DNA from: Aralia elata
Taxonomy: Eukaryota; Streptophyta; Magnoliopsida; Apiales; Araliaceae
DNA length: 64,000 nucleotides
Reading direction: 5' to 3'
NCBI GenBank assembly: GCA_034770075.1
Contig: CM068377.1
Span: 58,522,275 to 58,586,274 of the forward strand
In this document: positions 56,470 to 64,000 of the stretch, piece after piece
Numbering within the stretch: position 1 is the stretch's first letter
Layout of the letters: each line of letters opens with the position of its first letter
Notes under the pieces: generated by a model
The model's database searches: none
What the model was told of the DNA's origin: nothing
What the model saw: only the letters and a program-made list of their open reading frames with translations
Made by a program: the position numbers and the translations under genes

Positions 56470-59400
56470 CTATGAAAATAAATGTGGGTAGTTATCTCGC
56501 ATTTTACTCTCGAGCTCCCACGTAGCTTCCTCGATATTTTGATTTCTCCAGATAACCTTAACTGAAGGTATCTTTTTATTTCGCAAAATTTGTTCTTTCC
56601 TATCCACAATTTCAATAGGAATTTCTTCATACGATAAATCCTTCTCGATTTGAATGGGCTCATAATCAATAACGTGTTTATAATCAGGTTTGTACGGTCG
56701 TAACACGGACACATGAAACACGTTATGAATATGTTCTAGTTCAGGAGGTAGGGCTACCTCATAGGCTACCTCACCTATCTTTCTCAATATTTGAAATGGC
56801 CCAATAAATCTCGGACTCAATTTGCCTTTCTTGCCGAAACGTATTTTTCCTTTCCACGGAGATACTTTTAAGAATACGTGACTACCGACTTCGAAATCTT
56901 GTAACTTCCTGTGTTGATCAGCATATTTCTTCTGTCGATCTTGTGACGCTTGTAATCTTCCCCGTATAATTCGAACTACCTCCGCGGTTTGTTGCACTAT
57001 TTCAGGTCCTAACATTTGTCGTTCTCCGACCTCGTCCCAACATAAAGGCGTTCTACATTTTCTTCCATACAAGGCTTCAAAAGGTGGCATCCCTATGCTG
57101 GCATGGTAACTATTGTTATATGCAAATTCTACCAAAGGTAATTGATCTTCCCAGCTTCCCTTGAAATTCATGATGCAAGAACGCAACATGTCTTCCAATG
57201 TTTGAATGGTTCTCTCACTCTGACCGTCAGTTTGTGGATGGTATGCTGTACTTAGTCTCAACTGAGTTCCTAAATTTTTCTGGAGACTTGTCCAAAAATT
57301 TGAAGTAAATCGTGGATCTCTGTCTGATACTATAGAAACAGGGACTCCATGTCTAGAAATAATTTCATTGATGTAAAGTCTGGCTAATTGGTCTAGACTG
57401 AAGTTGATTTTGATGGGTAGGAAATGAGCTGATTTGGTAAGACGATCTACAATTACCCAAATGGCATTGTGACCTTTCTGTGTGGTTGGAAGGCCAACTA
57501 CAAAATCCATGGTAATATGCTCCCATTTCCACTCAGGAATTTCTAAGGGTTGTAATAATCCACTTGGTTTCTGATGTTCAGCTTTAACCCTTTGACACGT
57601 TAAACATTTGCTTACCCATTCTGCTACTTCTCTTTTCATGTTAGACCACCAAAAATGTTGGTTTAGGTCTTTATACATTTTTGTACTCCCTGGATGTACA
57701 GCGAATTTAGAATTATGGGCTTCATTCAGTATTTCGTCTTTTAACTCTTGTACTGAAGGTACCCAAATTCTATTTTCGTATCTTAGTACTCCATCCTTAT
57801 CCATTCTAAACTTAACATGCTTTTCATGAGTCATTTCTGCCTTATACTTCTGACATTCTGCATCCGTTTCCTGTAGTCCTTTGACTTTATCCAATAAAGT
57901 CGAACTACCCTCCATGACAAATAACTTCTGGGTAGAGTTAACTGGAACTCTCACCTCAATCTCAAGTTTGTCAAACTCTTTTATCAGTACCTCGTTATTA
58001 GTCATCACATTCAATTTCTCCTGGTTCTTCCTACTTAATGCGTCTGCTACGACGTTGGCTTTCCCTGGATGATATAAGATCTCACAATCAAAATCTTTTA
58101 TCAACTCTAGCCATCTCCTTTGCCTCATATTTAACTCCTTCTGTGTGAAAATATATTTTAGACTCTTGTGATCTGTGTATATTTCACACTTCTCTCCGTA
58201 CAAGTAATGCCTCCAAATTTTCAAGGCGAATACTACGGCGGCTAACTCAAGATCATGCGTAGGATACCTCTTCTCATAATCTTTGAGTTGTCTTAATGCA
58301 TATGCAATCACCTTCCCATGTTGCATTAACACACATCCTAATCCCTTGTGTGATGCATCACTATAAACAACGAGGCCTCCTGTATCATCTGGTAAAGATA
58401 ACACTGGTGCCATACTTAATCGCTTCTTCAACTCTTGGAAGCTTTCTTCAGATTTGTCTATCCAGACGTACTTTTACCGTCTTTTGAGTCAAATTGGTTA
58501 GCGGGGTTGCTCTCTTTGAAAAATCTTGTATAAAACGCCGATAATACCCTGCTAAACAGAGAAAACTTCTTACTTCTGTTGGAGTTGTTGGTTGTTCCCA
58601 ATTCACAACCGCTTCTATCTTGGATGGATCTACCACTATTCCATTCTTATCAATTACATGACCTAAGAATTGGACTCGTTTCCAACCAGAATTCACATTT
58701 GGAAAACTTTGCATAAAGTTGTTCCTTGCGTAATATCTCCAATACGCTTCTTAAGTGTTCAGCATGCTCCTCTTTTGTTCTCGAGTATACTAAAATATCA
58801 TCGATGAACACTACGACAAATTTGTCCAAGCATGGTTTAAACACTCGGTTCATCAAGTCCATGAATGCTGCCGGCGCATTTGTTAATCCAAAAGACATCA
58901 CAAGAAACTCATAATGTCCGTAGCGTGTCCTAAACGCTGTCTTCGGCACATCTTCTTTTCTTACCTTTAATTGATGATAACCCGATCGTAAGTCGATCTT
59001 CGAAAAGTATTCGGCCCCTTTCAACTGGTCAAACAAATCATCAATTCGTGGTAAAGGATATTTGTTCTTTATTATTAACTTCTTTAATTCTCTATAATCA
59101 ATACACAACCTTAATGTTCCATCCTTCTTCTTTACAAACAACATCGGTGCTCCCCAAGGTGAAACACTTGGTTGTATGTACTTTTTGTCTAAGAGTTCTT
59201 GTAACTACACAAGTAACTCCTTCAACTCTACAGGTGCCCTTCTGTACGGTGCCTTGGAAACTGGTGCCGTACCCGGCGCTAGATCAATAACAAATTCGAT
59301 CTCCCTGTCCGGAGGTAAAACGGGTAAGTCATCTGGAAATACGTCCGGAAATTCTCTATCTCAGGTATTTGTTCTAGTTTTACTCCTTCTTTTCGAGTAT

Positions 59401-59751
59401 CTACTATATATGCCAAATAGCCTGTACAACCCTTCCTAAGCAATCTCTCTGCCTGCATTACTGTCAAACATCGAGATCGTTTAGGGGAACAACCACCGTT
59501 GAACCCCACCTTTGACTTCGACACCGTCAATAGGTTTACACACTTTCGATGGTAGTCAATCATTGTATTATGATTAACCAACCTATCCCTGCCTAAGATT
59601 ATATCGAATTCCCCTAGCTGCATAGGAATGAGGTTCATAAGAAACTTATGTCTCTTAATTTCTATATTATAATTTCTATATGGTTTTACCGGGAATTATC
59701 TCTTTATTAGCAATTTTTTACGTTTACAAGGTATATCTAAATTTATTAACT
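56470..59751 (-). pseudogene. pol: Protease fragment, RT, RNase H, integrase and chromodomain of D unit 2 (broken)
   Basis: Same architecture as unit 1 and nearly identical in sequence. The RNase H-integrase-chromodomain part is open for 653 codons (58431-56470), with the full chromodomain tail (IPSVKVIWRNQN, EEATWELE), which unit 1 has lost by a frameshift. Shared with unit 1: the missing gag and protease active site, the frameshift near 59366, the TAG before RT at 59205-59207 and the extra base at the RT-RNase H border near 58472-58475. Private to unit 2: one extra T near 58679-58681 that splits RT after FSKCEFWLE. Amino acid changes from unit 1 include D to N after SCIM and R to C in the protease part. 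Confidence 0.9.
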
Positions 59752-60023
59752 GTTGGGTTTACTACTCTATTTTCTGCCTCTACTAATGTCTATGCTCTTC
59801 CTTCAAGCGGCGTTAAGTTATATAAGTAAGAAAATTAGTATAATTACAAGTATGGAATGCACATAATGTTCAAACATAATTTGTATATTCATACAGAAGG
59901 TTTACATATTCGGCTAGTAGTTTATATAAGTACTACTAGCATTCCCAAACCAGTTTCGCAAAAACTTGGGTAAAGTAGTTTAGATACTACTATTTACATA
60001 CACACTTTAGTGACCAGATTTAT

Positions 60024-60599
60024 CTAAAGCTTAATCTTACGATACTCATCACACAACATACTTGATACCACCCACCTATTAATGTCGTATCCAGTCTTTC
60101 CATTCTCTACGGGATAATCCGCTACTCGCTTATCCAGATCCACAAGTGTTTCACGAAATTCTTTATTAGTCATATCAAGCCTTGCTTGGATTTGATATCT
60201 TTCTCTTTCCTTTCTTGACAACAGTGCCTGAAGTCGGATATTCAATCGTCCTTCATTCTCCAACCTTTCTTCCACATATGATACCCTATTGTTCAAGGTA
60301 TGTATTTCTATCTGGGCTTGTTCTAGTAGGTTTTCCTCCTCTGGGTTTCCTTCTTCTAATTCTTCTACAAATTGATTTTGAACTTCTGATATATCCCTCC
60401 ATATTATTGGTTCTTCCTCATCTTCTCCTTCGTCTATAATCTGAACCTCTGTAGCGTCCTCATTAGGTTCTGTCGCCTCGGCGTCATGGAATTCCAAGTT
60501 ATTTTGAACTTCTTGTCCTTCAGGATCACTGTCCTGCTCAAGCTCTATCACCTGTGAACCTATCTCCCTTGAACTATCTTCCCAATCTGGGTCTGCCAT
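60024..60599 (-). CDS. Leader ORF of D unit 2: acidic coiled-coil protein, function unknown
   Basis: Identical in protein sequence to the leader ORF of unit 1: 191 codons from the ATG at 60599, or 205 from the upstream ATG at 60641. Acidic N-terminal half, heptad-rich C-terminal half. Its position, directly after the PBS and before the place of gag, is the same. Identity between the units reflects recent duplication and is no proof of selection by itself. Confidence 0.7.
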   Translation of the reverse strand: MADPDWEDSSREIGSQVIELEQDSDPEGQEVQNNLEFHDAEATEPNEDATEVQIIDEGEDEEEPIIWRDISEVQNQFVEELEEGNPEEENLLEQAQIEIHTLNNRVSYVEERLENEGRLNIRLQALLSRKERERYQIQARLDMTNKEFRETLVDLDKRVADYPVENGKTGYDINRWVVSSMLCDEYRKIKL

Positions 60600-60769
60600 C
60601 CTACAAAAGAATTTTACTTGTTTAGCATTATGATGAAGCAAGTTTACACAAAATATAAGGCTTTTAAGGTTATCTTATGTGTATTAAGTATTTTACGGAC
60701 TCAAAAGATTATATCCTAAGGTATTTCCCAACTACCTTAGAGCTATAATCTACGGCTCTGATACCATCT

Positions 60770-63700
60770 TGTGACGCCCCCAAATCTCTACACTCCCCTG
60801 TAGCAGATCTGGTGCTCACGTGGAACTATACAACTATAAATATTCAATAAAATATGACTTCTATCTATCCAAGGTTCACAGTATCCCATAACAGATAATA
60901 ATTCTCGTCAGAACGTTATCCGTGTTTGGATACCCTCACTTGGATGTACAGATTCATATCTTGTGGATATCTCTTTCATATCAATATTCCCTATCTATCT
61001 GACATTCACAGTATTAATGATAAGATTATCCATAGAACTGAGGGGCGCATTCCGGTAAATATGGCACCTCACCGGCGCTCATTAAGTGTAACCCCAGAGC
61101 TTATAGGACTCTCAACATCATTTAAATACCCTCATTCAGATGTATAGTTCGTATAGACACTGTATTTAACTTAGTACAACTATTCTAAAGAATTTAAAGA
61201 TCAGAGTATAACGCATTCTATAACATCAAGGATCATAATATATTACATAACATTTTGTTCGGTTACATCATTCGTTATACTAAGTTATTACAACAACAAG
61301 TCTGTAAAAAGGCTTACAATATTCAATAACAGAAATAAAATTTAATAGTTATGACTTTTCCTCTTTTTGGTCCCAAACGTGCAAGGGATATCATCTAAAG
61401 CTGCAAAAGAAGATATGCGCAAGAATGAGCTACAAATGCTCAGCAAGTTCATTTGAATATGTAAACACCATGTGTTTGATTTGAAAGATGTCAATGATGT
61501 ATAATTGATACTGAGGGTTCTGTACCGGAACCATATATTTCAAATTGTCCTGTCAGTCTTCAATGACTTAGAACCTCTTTGAGTTCGGATATCTGGTAGG
61601 TGATCAGCCTCACCAATATCCTAGGAGTATGCATATCATCCTACCACATTTTTGGTCAATTTAAGTTAATTGCCAATATTGGTCAATTCATTGAATTGCC
61701 AATTTAAACCTTATCTGAAGGTTTGTCGGACCACCTTCCATCTACGGTGTCCCTATTACTCAGTATAGATGTCGTACCAAAACAATTTGGTTTGACTCAA
61801 CAATTTTAAGCTCAAACAATCAATAAATGATTTCATTTCTTAAGTTATGCTGAACAAGTAGCAATAACTTCACAATAATTGATAGCAAGACATAAATGAA
61901 TTGCTTAATATAAATTGAGAAAAAGTTAGGACACTTGCCTTAGCGTAGCTCACTATAATTTTAGTACAATCGGTCAACGCACGTAGTCTACGTATACCAA
62001 ATAATAAGCGTTAGCACGTATATAAACATGTATCACGCTAATCTAAACAAGTTTCATTAAGGTTCGACGTTGATTCGGTATCTCGGTCGCATCCTTAATG
62101 GCTAAACACATAGATTGTTCGATAAAACTTCATTTGGAAGTCTAATTATTAGTCTAAATAATTTAATTATTATTTCTAACATTTTTAGAAGCTTGGTATT
62201 ATTTTTAAATAATTTTCAGAAGCTTGGAAGTAGTTTTAAATAATTTTACAAGCTTAGGAATATTTTTAAATGATTTAATTATCATTTAGAATAATTTTAA
62301 AACATTTAATATGTTATTTAAATAATTTATTTATCCTTTAGAATATTTTTAGATATTTAAAATATTATTTAAATGATTTATTTATCATTTATAATATTTT
62401 TAGAAAGATAGAATATTATTTAAATGATTTATTTTATCATTAATAATATTTTTAGACTTTACTTTATCATTAAAATAATTTATTTATTACTTATAATAAT
62501 TTTCAAAACTTAATTTAATATTTAAATGATTTAATTATCATTTAAAATAATTTTTAAATACTTAATATATTATTTAAATGATTTATTTATCATTAATAAT
62601 ATTTAAATATTTAATATTTTATTTAATTATTATATATTATAATTTTATTTACCTTAATATCATTTTTAAATAATTAATATAATTATTTAATAATTTAATA
62701 TCATTTTTAAATAATTAAAACAATTATTAAATGATTTTTCATAATTATTAATTATTATTTAATTAAATTAAATAATATTTCAGAATATAGAAAAATATTA
62801 AAAATAAATTTTTATAATTTAAAAATGAATTTTCGGATTTATTTATTAATTATTAATAATTATTTAATATTTATTTATTATTTTATAATTTATTTAATTA
62901 ATTTTTTATTTAATTTTATTTAATATCCGTCGCTAAAGGGCTTTAGCGACGGTCTGCATGTATTTATAGGTTTCTGGGTTTTCACATGCATTTCGTCGCT
63001 AAAGGTGTTCTTCATGAAGAACAGCTGGTCAACGCTGGTCAGGCTACTTTGATCTCAAATTAATCTCAGCTCGTTTGATGTTTATGTTTGATTTTTGTTT
63101 GTTGTTATAGCCAACATGGCAGTGTACAACGACATAACAAATTCCATCTTAAAATATATCATATCATGCTCTAAATTTGATGGTCAAACCACCGGGTTCA
63201 GACTGTTCTTGAGTTTCTGGGTTACCCAGAAACTCAAGCAGTCATAACGGTCAACGCCTTTTGACCATTAATAACTTTGATTCTGTGTTTTCTAAATGTG
63301 TTTTGATGATTCAAGATTGTAGTTTTACATACCAAATAACATGTTTAAAACAAGAAACAACATATTAAATATCATCTAGGTCATTTCTGGGTTGATCAAA
63401 AGTCTTGTCAGACTCTGTCAGAATGTTCTTCATGTTTCTGGGTTACCCAGAAACAGTCTATCAGGGTTGGTCAATGGGTTTTGACCATCAATAACTTTCA
63501 TCCTAGAGATAATTTAACCATGCTACAAGTCGGGCCTTAAAGCTAACATGGCATAGTACTGATTCAAACTTTAAAACACATCAAACAAACATTTTAAGCC
63601 GATCAAAAGCTCTGACAAAGTAGCTTGTCAGACTGTTCTTGACTGCCAAGAACAGTTTTGCTATTTTGGCTTGATTTTCATACCTAGATGTTATGTAAAC

Positions 63701-64000
63701 ATGTTTTGACCGCCCAGATCACTTATTAACACATTAACAAGTATTCCTAAACATCTAAAACACAAAAATTTTCCAGGCTTGAAGATCAAACATAAATTAG
63801 GGTTTTGTGCACCTTTTTCTTCAAATTTTGATTTCTGGCTTCTGATTCTGAGCTTGTGATTGCTAGGGTTTGTTTAGGCTGGTTATGAGAGTGTATAGGC
63901 TTTGAAATTTCGTTGCTTAGCTGACCAGCATCTCATTCTATTTATAGGATGGGAAATTAGGGTTTCCTAAACTAATTTCCAAACTTTGCTCCCAAAAATA
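60770..64000 (-). repeat. LTR 3 of the D array, first 3231 bp (cut by window edge)
   Basis: Plus-strand start tgtgacgccccc, next to the PBS of unit 2. It follows LTR 1 and 2 with few changes (for example aaatatggc at 61057 versus aaagatggc). The CACTA site is empty (60959-60961). The palindromes and TATA box are present; the telo-box cluster would lie just past the window. Confidence 0.92.

Larger units (their letters stand above)
32655..64000 (-). mobile_element. Element D: tandem chromovirus array LTR-internal-LTR-internal-LTR
   Basis: Three LTRs (32655-36711; 41059-56422 interrupted by a CACTA; 60770 to beyond 64000) alternate with two internal regions of 4347 bp each (36712-41058 and 56423-60769), all on minus. 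The repeat period without the CACTA is about 8.4 kb. The middle LTR serves both units, which is the product expected of unequal recombination between LTRs. Both internal regions share the same gag loss, frameshifts and stop, and differ only by scattered single-base changes. D entered the leader of element C at 32654. Confidence 0.9.

Noticed and set aside
32655..64000. Two independent insertions of the D family side by side
   Set aside because: There is only one LTR between the internal regions and all lesions are shared; two insertions would give two LTRs and a target duplication between them.
1..64000. tRNA, rRNA or snRNA genes
   Set aside because: None was recognised by eye; the tRNA-like words found are primer-binding sites of retroelements.

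Overview
This window looks like repeat-rich heterochromatin of a flowering plant, probably a eudicot. It holds no intact host gene, no tRNA or rRNA gene and no prokaryotic feature. Almost every base belongs to LTR retrotransposons of the Ty3/gypsy superfamily (Tat/Ogre-like, Athila-like and Tekay/Del-type chromoviruses) plus one large CACTA (En/Spm-type) DNA transposon. The elements are nested in one another. LTR ends, primer-binding sites (PBS) and polypurine tracts (PPT) can be read directly, so most boundaries are good to the base; lineage names come from protein motifs. The species assignment is inference. Layout, left to right: (A) 1-8570, minus strand, a Tat/Ogre-type element with a full 5' LTR, an Ogre-like PBS, a gag ORF and no pol, cut by the left window edge 39 bp into its 3' LTR; its 3' untranslated part carries three arrays of tandem repeats. 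(E) 8571-11980, plus strand, the 3' end of a chromovirus (integrase C-terminus, chromodomain, PPT, full LTR). (B) 11981-20988, minus strand, an old chromovirus with many stops, interrupted in one LTR by E and in the other by F. (F) 20989-24623, minus strand, an Athila-like 3' LTR and a broken env-position protein. (C) 24624-32654, minus strand, a chromovirus with full 3' LTR and gag-pol broken by three stops. (D) 32655-64000, minus strand, a tandem array LTR-internal-LTR-internal-LTR, in which both internal regions are 4347 bp and nearly identical. The middle LTR of D is split by an 11.3-kb CACTA transposon (41251-52547) with a perfect 3-bp target duplication. The CACTA has no recognisable transposase but carries three exons, with intron borders kept, of a plant AAA-ATPase gene. 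How the parts relate: none of the elements seen here could move alone. A encodes only Gag; D keeps pol fragments and a leader ORF but has lost gag and the protease active site; B and C have stops. Movement of such copies would need proteins from relatives elsewhere (inference). The nesting gives a relative order: B is oldest, then E and F, with A later than E, C later than F, D in C, and the CACTA in D. Because the D LTRs differ by only a few bases, the D array and the CACTA insertion are recent. The points most worth following are the gene fragment inside the CACTA, the shared-LTR tandem array with its shared lesions, the leader ORF of the chromoviruses, the telo-box cluster in the D promoter region, and GC-rich palindromes inside the LTRs of five unrelated families.
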